A DNA stretch of 64,000 bases from Cryptomeria japonica. Lineage: Eukaryota > Streptophyta > Pinopsida > Cupressales > Cupressaceae. The notes below the pieces were generated by a model that was not told the DNA's origin, ran no database searches, and saw nothing but the letters and a program-made list of their open reading frames with translations. The stretch spans positions 25,512,501-25,576,500 of the forward strand of contig NC_081412.1 in NCBI RefSeq assembly GCF_030272615.1. The letters run 5' to 3'. Made by a program: the position numbers and the translations under genes. Shown here one piece after another: positions 26,201-38,200 of the stretch (positions are counted from its first letter, which is position 1; each line of letters begins with the position of its first letter).

Positions 26201-29200
26201 TGTAACCTTAGATTTCTTGGTTTTTCGATTTTCTCCTCAAAATCGTAAATTCTCTTTTTGAGGATTCCTATTTCAAGGTTAGACGGTTTTTTCCTCAAAA
26301 TCGTGCTTTGTTGCAGTCAGTTTGGGTCGCACCTGCCAGGGCAAACATCTGCAACCGTGGTATTTTGCAGTCAGTTTTGGAGTTGGTACTCTTGGTCATT
26401 AACACTTTTCAGATCCAGGGAGGGTCTCCACCGCAACAGAGTGTTCTTTTCATTTGTGATCAAAAGACCTACAGTGTCTTCTGTAGGGTAGTTAGTAGAT
26501 AGAATGACCATTAAGGGAGGGTATTAGAATATTTAATTATATTTTAGTCACCTATATTTAGTTCCTTGTTTAATGGTCATTTAGCTTTTTAGTTAATTAG
26601 CTTTTAAGCTTTATTTAGCGTTTAGCTTTTTAGTAATTCACTTTAAATGACTTGTTCTTAATTTAGAACGTCGTCTTGTAATCTCTATATATACGCTTTT
26701 ATATTGTTGAATAGATTATCCGATTATTGAATCATTCATTCAATTTATTTTTCATAAATGACAGTGGCAAGACACTAGTAAAAGCAATATAGAAGATTGT
26801 TGAACATAACAATATTATACATCTTCTACACTAGCAAGCACCCTGAATAGCAGTGCATAGAAAGTGTTTGTATACATTTGCAGTCATCATTGTCAAGCAC
26901 AATCATCATCGAAAGCAGAACTATCACAAAAGGACAGTCATGTAGCCTATAAACATTAAGCCTATGACAGGTATCATGCATCATAATACAAACTTCCATA
27001 GGGAATAGAGGATAAGAACGTGACAATGCCATGAAAATCTATAGGGTATATGCCAAAGGATAGGAAGGAAGAATGTATGAGAACGCAAATGCTCAGACAC
27101 CGTGAAGTGACAATGAAGATCTTTGATGGGTATATTAAGTTTGCCTAAAAAATGTCGTTAAATGTGAAAGGAAATATGTTGAGAATGTTGTCAAACAAAG
27201 ATAATAATAGCCATTCACAATATATTCATGACAAACAATGGCAAGGCAGTAGTCATAGGACAATAGTCATGAAATCATGTAAGGAGCAGTCTATAGTGAC
27301 AGTACAGTCCTCTAGGGCACACCCATGACAAGAGGACATGGATCCTATTCAGGAATTATTGTACAAACTTGAGGCCCCCAAAATTATTGACAAATACGTA
27401 ATGATGCCAACATGAATCACTAATACAAATGCTAATATACTCCTCCATTTCTGAATCAAAGCCTGATTCAAACCATAAGTTCAACCATCAGTATCGAACT
27501 CAACTTAGGACACCTTAAGAGAAGGACCATGCCCTTCAAATTCTCCCACATTTTGAAGAAGAAAAGGTGATGGCAAGAGATGCCAAAGAATGGATGGCAA
27601 GCAATAAAGAAGAGGCAGCCACGTTTGTGGACAAATTGACGCTGACATATGGACAAACTTCCTTCCTGCTCTCTAGAATTGCAAGCATGGTAGAATTGTG
27701 GGTTGATCTCCAGGATATTCAGGATAGGATTATCTCGTGTCTTAGCATGCATAAGCAAGAGCTGATTTGGGCATTAGTTGCCGGCAACGAAGTCTTGGAG
27801 AAGGTGAGGGCAAAAAGTGTTAAGTCTGAGGAGCAGATTAAAGAAATACAGAGTAAAATTCTCCTTGTAACTGCTGATTTGCTAGAGAAGGAAACCATTT
27901 GGGAAAATGATATGCGGCTCAAAAATCTCAAGCTCAGAACCTAGGAGATTTTCTTTACCGTCACAGTACCAGTCCTGAAGCTAAATTTGGTTGAGGCATT
28001 AGAATTCTTGTCCATACGAGATGCCTTCCAAAAACAAGAACTGGAATGGGAGATTGCTTTCGCCTCTTGTGCAGATGATTTGGATGGATGGGAGTACAAG
28101 ATCAATATGTTGCCACATGCCACCATTGAAGAGGTCGACTTGATTTTGTCCAGATTCATTGAACACACTGCTACTTGCAAGGATAAGGATGAACATTCTT
28201 AGGAGATGGCTAATCACACCACTTGTCTAGCATGCATTTATCTCTAGTTTTATTTTGGAAAACTCTATCTAAGGTTGTGTTGTCTTAATCTTAGCCATCG
28301 ATCTCGGCCCTTCATTTGTTTTTCAGAAACTCTATATAAACTCTCATTCTCTCATTTCATTGTTTTGTGGAGAGAATCATGAAATTGTTGCTTAGAGCTA
28401 CTTGAATAATAAAAACTTCATTCGCAAGTGTTTGCTTTGAAATCTTATTGCTATTAAATGGTTGCATATCTTTCTTCAACAATAGAATAGTTTTGCTTAG
28501 AGTAAATTTGCTTTCAAAGTATGTTAGATGAATGAAGGATTTGATAGTATAGACTAGTGAAATCTTGCTCATACTTTCTTTGGATGAATGGTTTTCGTTC
28601 AATGTGTAAAGTTAGCCCGAGCTTATGATGTGGATGCTTTAATTTCTGCTTTGAGTAAATATTGTTCGATTGATGGTATTATTCACAAGTATGAAAATCT
28701 TGAGCACACCCTTAGAAGATTGCACTTGCTTTGCGTAGTTGTCCTAGTGTGGCGAAATAAAGCATTCTTATTGGTTTCACCCAACCTTAACCGTCTCCTG
28801 AGTTCTTAGGAGTAGTTTAGAGCTTCTGAACCCTTGTCTTTTTTATCCTTTTTTTTTGAAGTCTAAAATCCGAAAATCCAAAAAAAGAAAAGAGAGAGCC
28901 TACATTGTTAAATCCATCTAAGTCCTAGCTTGTGACCAATCTTAGTTGAGCGTAAGTCTCCCTTGTATTTCAGCATACATCACAAAGGAAGCTATCCACA
29001 TAAAGTCGCTTGTTCGCACAGATAGACCTTGGAGTTGCTGTGTGGTCTTTCTTTGCAATCTTGGCACATGTAGTGATTTTGTTGAGGAGAGGATAGAGTG
29101 TCCTAGACATTTTATTCTTGTTCAAGAGAGGGTAGAGTGTCCTAGACATTTTATTTGGTAGATGATAAAACGTACACCAACAGGTCCATGAGGGCTTTCC

Positions 29201-32200
29201 AGTTTGCCGTGGCTACATGCACTTTCTTGATCCTGCAACTGTTGTTGCTCTGAATGCTCTCCTTCTCTTTCTCTGTAAGGTCGCTCTTGCACACTGGGCT
29301 GATCAAGAAGTCTCTGTCTTTCTCTAACATCTTGCCTGGTGCCTTGGCCACCTTTGGCCCTGTTGATGTGTATTTTGTACACAATCATACACAGAATAAA
29401 ATACCCAAGGGTACCTTATCCTCTCTTGAATAAAGTCTCTAACTGCTGAAGATATCGCAAAAAGGATCAGTTAGGGTGACTCCAATGTTCTTTTAAGTAG
29501 GGTCTCTACGTGTGGATAAGCACCAGTGGTCGTTGTGATTGCTGTGTCATCAAGGGGCCTTATGTTTCCGAAGTAGAATTTCCTAAACTAAACGAATTCT
29601 CAAAAAAGATCAAAAGAGTAGGGCTTACAAGAGATCTAGTCTAATCTAACCCTAAGAATGACTCAATGTGGACGAGATTTGGCAAGATTCTACCAACTTC
29701 AATATTGCCATAAAATAACAACTCAATTGAAATTGATGCGATCTTCTAAGGTAACAAATGATTTTTCAATTCATCTAGGATCATAGACACTACCACAAAG
29801 GCACATATCCAAGATACAACAATGATTTGAAGGTTTAAGTGATTCAAGTTTCTCCAGTTGACCACGCAAGGCGTTCCTACAATTAGCAAGAAGCTAGTGG
29901 TTTGGAAAGTGAATCCTACCAAAGATCAAGTCCAACACTTTGTCCTTCAAATTAAAACACTACTTTGATTGAGAATGATTCAAGAAAATGAACAACCATG
30001 AAGATAACCACAAGAATTGCAATAAAACACCATAACTTCAATATTTTATTGATCTCAAAGCCATCATGAACAACAATTGTTTGAAATTCCTTCCTCAAAG
30101 CTCAATCTTGCTACAAAATAACTTGCTAATCTCTAATATCTCTCTAATTCTCTAATTTTTCCTTAATCTCTAGTTTTTCTAGTTACAAAATGAAAAGAAA
30201 TGAGGGTATATATAGCATCCTCAATTACAATGAACGGTCCAGATCAAAAAGAAGATCAATGGCCAAGATTATGACACCTAAACCCTAATTAGGGTTTATT
30301 ACAAATAGCCCCCTTTTTACTGAACAATATTAAATGCATAGCCAAATATTAAATTTGGCACGAAAATCTAGGAGACATAGACCAATGACAATTAAGGTGC
30401 CACATCATCTATAACAACCTCTCATCTAGAATCTTATTCTCTTTCCAATGCTCCTTTTTAGCATATGCAATGAATCTGGAGACGATTCCTTCGATCTCAG
30501 CAATTGGAATCTCGGGAAGATTCCTCATTCGTTCTTCTAAGTGGATGACCTGATCAAATGCCTTGAGAAGAGCAGCGTCCCATTCAGGTTCAAGTTCCTT
30601 GGTCTTCTCAATCAGGAGCATGGTAGCAAACATCTGGTCCCGTTGCTCATCTGTGATGACATTCGCATCTTTGCAAAAGATGACCTTGACCCTTTCCTCC
30701 AATTCCTGCAAATCCACATCTGTCTCAACTTCGATCCTCCTGCCAAGAATAGTATGTAGTACCTCAAACACTCTGTCCTGGATCGGGTGGATAACCTCCT
30801 CAACATGACTGCATCTAGTACTGATGTCCTCGAAGAGAACTTCCTTCATCTGGAGTAAAGTCGACCACTGAAGTAAACTATGAGGTCCTCCATCCATTAT
30901 CTTTTCTTGCACTAGGACCTTCCTTGATGTTTGTCTGATTACTTGCAAGACAGGAATGATAACATCTTTAGTATGAGCAAAGGCAGCTACCGTTATCATC
31001 AAGTTGTGGATGATCTCAAGAACCTGGATAGCTCGGTGAATGGTCTGCATCATCCTCATTGCAAATTCCATAGCAACTGTATGAGATTTGTCAATCCAAG
31101 AGCTCATAAGCTGGACCAAACTCCTGACTCTCTCTGCCTCACCAATTGATTGAAGGGGAAGTGCCTGCATAGGAGATACTGCTGGATCTTGACGTCCCAA
31201 AGGCTGATTGAGATGGCTGAAGTAGCTTCGCCATGCACCTCTCTCTCTCTCAAGCTTTCTATTTTACTCCATTTCTTCCCTAAGCTTGTCTTTCAATGCT
31301 TCAAATGAATCGGTGGCCTCATCTAGTGTCTGCTCGGCTGTGAGTGGACCAAGCTCAAATGTCTCTACATCATATTCTTCTGCGAGGATCTCACCTTCAT
31401 ACTTGTCTATTGCCGGTGTAGCTATCTGCAATTTCCTGGATCCTGTCTCATCTCTGATCATCTTGGACATCTTAGTAGCCTTCCTCTTCTCTGTCATTTC
31501 CTGAGAATTTCCAACAAGGCTCTCTAAATCAATCACATTGTCCTCGTCTTCGATCACAATCACCCTTGTAAGTCTTTCCTTTAACCAATCTGGGATGGCC
31601 GATCTTGTTTCTTTAACCTGTATCTCCTTAGGCAATGTTTCTTCTTCTCTGAGAGGAGATGTTACTTCATTATCTTCCTTATCTTCATGTAGCTCATTAG
31701 CTTGGAGAGACCCACTTGGTGACCTTCGAGGTGCCTGTCCTTCTTTATCGTTCTGTACCATTGATTCCATAGACTCCTCTATCTCAAGTGTCCTCTTCTC
31801 TTGTCGAGAAGATGTGCCGGATGAACAATCTCGGTTGGCCTCTTGCTTCTTCTTGGAAGATTCTCTTTTCTCAGGTCTCTCTTTCCTCTTCGAGCCTCTT
31901 GGATGGGGATTGCCCTCACTTACGCTTCGAAGGTTGCCTTCGCTTGCATTTCTGGGATTAGGATTACCCTCACTTACAGTTGCTCCTCCTTCAACTGGTC
32001 TTTCTTCCAAAGTGAAAGTCATAGATATGCCTTGCTCTCTCAACTTCTGATGCTGCACATCAACCCATCTGCGAGTACAAGACAAAACTGAAGCCATCAA
32101 AGTATCTAGATCCATAATCTCGGGTTCATTCCAATCTAGCCTCACTGATTTGCTTTCTCGATCATAAGATGATTGGAGATGTCTACCACTGTCCTGAGCT

Positions 32201-35200
32201 TGGTCGGCCACTCTGTAAATCTTGCATTTCCTGATGAAGTCTAAAGGCAATCTAGAATGCATCTTTCTTTTCACTTCAAGGTCATCTAAGAGATTCATCA
32301 CAAAGTCTTCAATCTGAAACTCATGCTTATATTTTCTTCCGACTGTGTCCTCTACATACCCATAAGGATCAAAGCTCTCTCTCAAGGCAAAGAATGAAAA
32401 TGAATACAAAGCTAATTCCTTCTCTGCATCATCCATGGCTAGAGCATTAGGACATACCTCAACTGAATTCCCTAATATGATAGGCACAGGAACTCCATTT
32501 CCATGTTTGTGTCTGAATGCCTTCGCATAAGCTGCCAACTGTCTAGTTACCTCAAGTAACACTATTCTGTCTGTCGGATATCTCGGCAACATGTATGGAG
32601 GTGAAGGACATCCATGAACTCTAATATATGTCAATTTCGGAAATTGGATAAACCATGCACTGTACCTCTTTACAAGCTCTTGTGCATCCTGAGATAGCCG
32701 ATTGTGAATCCCGCCTTGCAATGTCCTGGTGATGTTCATCGTGAAGGTATCATTGACTAACTTGTAGTTACTTCCTGGCGGATGATGCAAGTGAACATAG
32801 GAATCACAAACTCTGACCTCGCCGGGTCCTCTTCCAATCACTCCTCTGTGAGGTAGTCCTGCATACTCAAAGCTCCTGATTAAGGCATATATGACGTATG
32901 AACTCATGTGGAAAGACTTGGTAGCCTTCAGTCTCCTTAACTGTACGTCCAAGCAATGGCTAATCATTCTAGCCCAATGAATTGTTCCTTTTCCCTGAAC
33001 TATCACTTGGATGAAGTAGAACATCCACTTCTCGAAATAGAAGGCTTGAGGAGCTCCTGTGACTCGGTTGAGTAGTGTTATCAAATCTCTGTACTCCTCC
33101 TGGAAGTCGATCCTATGTGGTGTATTCGGAATCTTGCTCAGGCAAGGACGACTCTTGAGTAACCAGTTCTTGTTGATGATGCTTAGGCAAGCGTCTGGAT
33201 CATCCTCGTACATGGACCTGGCTCCTTCTATGCTTTTGTAGATCATATCTCTGTGCTCTGGAAGATGGAAAACCTCACTTATAGCCTCCTCTGAAAGGTA
33301 AGCCAAAGTGTTTCCCTCCTTGGACACGATCGATCTGGACTGTGGATCATAATGGCGAGCACACTCGATCATCAACTCATGGCACTGGACTGCTGGAGGG
33401 AAGCCGACCGCCTTAATGATGCCACTTTCAATTATCCTCCTGGCGACAGGTGATGGCTTGCCAATGTAAGGGACCTCTCGAAACTTCTTCGTACTGAAGT
33501 TTCCCAAGTTGGTATCTCCAATGTTGCTCCACTTAGACACGATCTTGGTCTCCAATTCTTCGTTCTTTTGATCTTCCTTCATGAGAGTTGGACGATTGGT
33601 GGATGCTCCCGCCTTCGGGGTCGCCATCGTAACACCTACACAACATTTCATAATGAGAAATAGATTTTGCAATGTAAAAACATAGATTAGATTAAAGATA
33701 GAATTTAGGAAACTTCATGATAAGTCTTTGAGTTATCATTTCCTAAATACGATTGAGCTATAGGAAATTCAAAATTTCAAAATTCAAATTTCAAGATTGA
33801 GACTATGACGATCAAAATTCAAAATTTGAGACAAAAGAAGACTTCGCCATACCTCACTTGAGAGCTAATGCTAACAAAAGGTGCAAAAATAAGGAAATTC
33901 GCCTAGGCAAAATCGAAGTTTGAAGTATCAACGTGGTCCTCCTCTAGCAAAGGCGCCTTTCTTGTCAACTCCACCAACTTTGGGGTCTTCAACGTCTTGA
34001 TAGAGTATTCGCTCCTCTTCAAACCAAATTCGCACTCTCCTTGATGAGATTTCACACCTTGTATTCTTGATGAAATTCGCTCCTCATTCGCCTCTCCAAA
34101 TCGCATATGAAAAGATGATTAAATGATGATTTGAAATGCGATATCATACCTCCCCTTTATAGGCGCTTACCTCTTTAATTAACTCTAGGCCGACTTGAAA
34201 ATAAGGCAAAAAATAACAAAAAAAATTAAATAAAAGGAGGCCGACTTTGTAAAATATAGAAAATAAAACCCAAGTGCTCCAATTTTATTTATTTAATTAA
34301 TTAATTAATTAAAATGCCTTTATAATTAATTATTTCGATTTTTTAAAAGGCAAAATTAATTAATAAATGTTTCATGCGCTATTCTAAATGCTAATTTTAA
34401 TTAAATATTTCAAGGTTTATTGAAATTAAGCATTTAATGTATTTCAAAATTTATTGGCGCCAAACATGGGAGATGTAAGGGATACAAACCACATCGCTCT
34501 GGTCCCTGGGAGAGGGACAGGAGGGCCTTAGCTTTTTGGTCTTGATTTTCACGTTCAAAACCACTTCCTCTACGTTGAAACTGGCATTTTAAATAGGAAC
34601 TTTGAGCTTGATTGATTCAATGTTTTGAAACGAATGCCTCCTAGACCATTTTCGCTCTGGTCCCTGACTGAGGGATAGGAGCGATTGTGCTTTTCTTCCT
34701 TGGTCTTTGTCTCTTTAATCACCAATTTGCATCACAAGGCAAGTAACAATTCTATCCATTCATTCCATGCGTACTTTACTTGTCCTTTACAAGGCAAATT
34801 TGATATTCAAGTGAGTTTCGCCCTGGTCCCTTGGTGAGGGATAGGAGCGAACTTTACATTTTAGCTTGAGATTGCCATCCTTTGACGTTAACCCCTTACT
34901 TATCATCTTCTTAAAGGCATTTTCAACCTTGTGTAACTTTGCTTTGATGTGATCTTTGGAAGGAATGATTGATTTTATGAATATCGCCCTGGTCCTTGAT
35001 TGAAGGACAGGAGCGAACCTTTGTTCATTGGGCTAATCCTTGTTCATATCAACTTGCAATTGCCTTCAAAGTATAAAATGGTGTTCCTTACTCCTTTTTG
35101 AACGTTTGAAATGGAAGTGACACCTCAAAATTAAGCATACTTAGACATTTCGCTCTGGTCCCTGGGAGAGGGACAGGAGCGAACTTGACCACTTCCATCA

Positions 35201-38200
35201 CTTTTCGCGGTCCTTGCAACTTTGTTTCTCTTCGAGGTGTTCCAAACATCATTGCCCCCTTGTACCTTGGCCCGGATTCATCAAAAAATCGGAAGGGAAG
35301 GCTAAATAACCAAAATTTCGCCCTGGTCCTTGACTGAAGGACAGGAGCGAACTTGCACTTATAAGCTCAATCATTCTTTGCCAACGTTTAAAACTATCTT
35401 CAATGGATCCGCTATGTTCCCCTTCACTCATTTTTGACATGGAATTTGCTTCAACTTGGTGAGAAATTCGCCTTAAGAGGAAATCATTCTGGTCCCTGGG
35501 AGAGGGACAGGAGCGCCTAGGACAAAATAGGCTTCACTGGCGTCTTGCACTCTTCAAAATTATATTCAATAGATTTGTTACGCCTCCTTTTACTTGCCTC
35601 AAACTTAAAAAATTCATTTCACTTTGCCAAAACTTGTCTTATAAGGAAATCGCTCTGGTCCCTGAGAGAGGGACAGGAGCTATCATTAAAATTCGCCCTG
35701 GTCCCTGGCAGAGGGACAGGAGCGATTTTGCTTCTAGGGCCAATTTTCTCCTTCGAGGTACAATCAAATTATATTCAACGAGTAAAATGTACCTCCCTTG
35801 TTCTTCTCAAATCGCGAAATCGTTCAAATCTTTCAAGGATAAGGCAATTTTGGATTTCAAGCTCCTGTCCTTTAGTGAGGGACAGGAGCGATTTGTCTTC
35901 ATAGCATGTTTCCTTGTTTGCAAATTTCTTCAAATTATATTCAATGGACAAAAGATGTCCTCCTTTATCTCTTCCAATCCAAAAATCGTCTTGGTCCTGC
36001 AAGGACAGTGAAATTTTGAGAAATAAGCTCCGGTCCTTCAGTGAGGGACAGGAGCGATTTTTGTCCTTGAGGGCAAAAGTTCAACTTTTATTGCAAACGA
36101 CTCAATCCTGGCGCTCTATCATGTTGATTTCACCTTCCATTACGTCCTTGACGCTTCAATTTGATCAAAATGAGGTCAAAATGGTCTAAGTAAGTCATTT
36201 CGCCCTAGTCCCTGACTGAGGGACAGGAGCGATTTGACCTTAAACTTTGAAAAACTTGCCAATTTTGAGTCTTAAAATCTTCAAAACTTTCAATTCACGT
36301 TCAACTGCACCTCCTGGCGACCCTGCACAAGACAAATGAAATAAATTAATAACCAAGATGCATAAAATATCAATTTCGCCCTGGTCCCTGGTTGAGGGAC
36401 AGGAGCGATTTCACTTCCATAGGCCAAAATATCAAGATTTTAAGGCTTTAGTCACTTCACAAGGCAAAATTAGGCCATTTCCAATGCTCGGGCTCAATTA
36501 TCAAAATTCTCAAAAATTAGCCAAAAATCACTCGGACAAAAATTCACAATTCCATCATTAACACTTAGGCAAAATTTGGACTTGCATTCAAAATTCCGAC
36601 TGAACCTAGACAGACTTACTTGACCCCCTGACAGATTCACCTTATCTCAAAATTGCAACCTACACGAGGATGCTAAAAAATTCTTCAAAATTGGACTGGA
36701 CACTGGCTTAAAATCATCAAAACGGAAACCCTAAGGCTTAACCCCAGTCCAGATGACTGACTCACCTACTCAAAACCCTAAAAGCAGAGAGAGAAACAGG
36801 CAAAACCGAGCAAAAAGAGGGGGTCCCCATTTTAATGGGGCGATGTGTGAAATGGTCACAACAGGCCCCCGGTTGGGTATCCCAAAAACTTTGGTAAACT
36901 CTTGCGGCCAAAAAGAGATAACCATTTTGTGGTCGTGCATTGTTATTGTAGACTTCTTGCTTTGTGAATCATAGCTTGCCACCATTGCCCTCAGAATGGG
37001 TTCATACTTTCGAAGATTAAAATATTTTTGGAGTACAAAGATGTCTTTGCATGGACGTACAAGGACTTGAAGGGGATACCTCTGGAGTTGTGCATACATC
37101 GAATACTCCTCGTACCCGTTGCCCAACTTGTACGGAGAAGGTCGTACTGAATGAACAAGAACGATGCACGGGAGTATGAACCCATTCTAATTTTGATGGT
37201 GGTAGGCGATGATTCACGAAGCAGGAAGTCTACAATAATGACCTTGTAAAGGATGAGCTGGTGACATGCAAAGAGAATATTGATTCCATATTAATGAAGC
37301 GCAACCCTAAAAATTATAGTTCCTATGATGGCAAGGTCCACTTGCATGTCGAGAATCTATTGAATGCATGGCGACATGATGGCACATTTATTGTTGGTGG
37401 GCATTTGACCAAGTGGCGGCAAATTCAATGCATGGCAGTCTTCATACTTAATGAGATAGTGGAGCATCGTTTGCATGTAACTGAATTTGAAAGTAATGCA
37501 TTTATTGCACAGTGGACGCCATTTTTGGTAGGAATGTAATTAATTGATAATGGGCATGATGGGTTATTATTGTTTATTCCCACCTTGTTGCATCATGTGT
37601 GTGGAATCTTTTGGGTCAAACACTAATTAGGGTTTGCATGTAACTAAGGCTGGAAAACTATATAAGGGGATGACCCTTCATTTGTAAGGAGGGAGATTGT
37701 ATGAAATTGTTGCGATAAGTTATTGAGATAATAATAGTGATACATTGTTCTTTGATGGTGTTCACTTAAGTTATTTCTCAAAACTTGCTTGGCTTCACCT
37801 TCCTTGCTTAGAGTAGAATTTACTTTCAAGCATTTAGATGAACAAGGTTGATCGTCGTGTTTTAAGATGAAGATCGTTTGCTCATACTTTTTGTTGATAG
37901 ATGATTTTTATCAACAATTCAAGGTTGGACTGAGCTATTTTATGTGTGCGCTTAATCTGAATTGTGGGATGAACATTGTTCTTTGATGGTGTTCATCAAT
38001 GGTTTAAAATCCTTCAAGCACAACCTTTGAAGATTGCACCCACTTAATGTAGTTTTCTTCTAGTGGCAAAGTGAAGTGTGGTTGATCTCATTTGAAGCAT
38101 TGCTATCTGTTGAGTTCTTAGATTTAGCTTAGTCTTCCTAAACCCTTTCTCCCTTAATTTCAGTTCATTCCAGTTTAGCTTGTTCAAAGCAGAAGCACCA

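Larger units (their letters stand above)
24852..26754 (+). mobile_element. Complete non-autonomous Copia derivative (1.9 kb)
   Basis: Two 233-bp LTRs (24852-25084, 26522-26754) differ at 5 positions (about 2%). TSD TAAAT flanks both ends (24847-24851, 26755-26759). The left LTR is followed immediately by TGGTATCAGAGC, and the right LTR is preceded by the purine tract AAGGGAGGG. The interior of about 1.4 kb has a leader and the first part of a gag gene (from ATG 25912) but no pol. Leader and gag start match the larger Copia element at 59348, its likely autonomous relative. LTRs begin TA instead of TG. Confidence 0.95.

Noticed and set aside
31538-32050. 170-codon + strand frame
   Set aside because: Antisense shadow of the long - strand ORF; Ser/Leu-rich composition reflects the Glu/Arg-rich codons opposite.
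34494-36407. CRISPR-like array (33-bp partly palindromic repeats at regular spacing)
   Set aside because: Spacers are about 130 bp and related to each other, no cas genes are present and the DNA is clearly eukaryotic. It is a hairpin-core satellite-like array.
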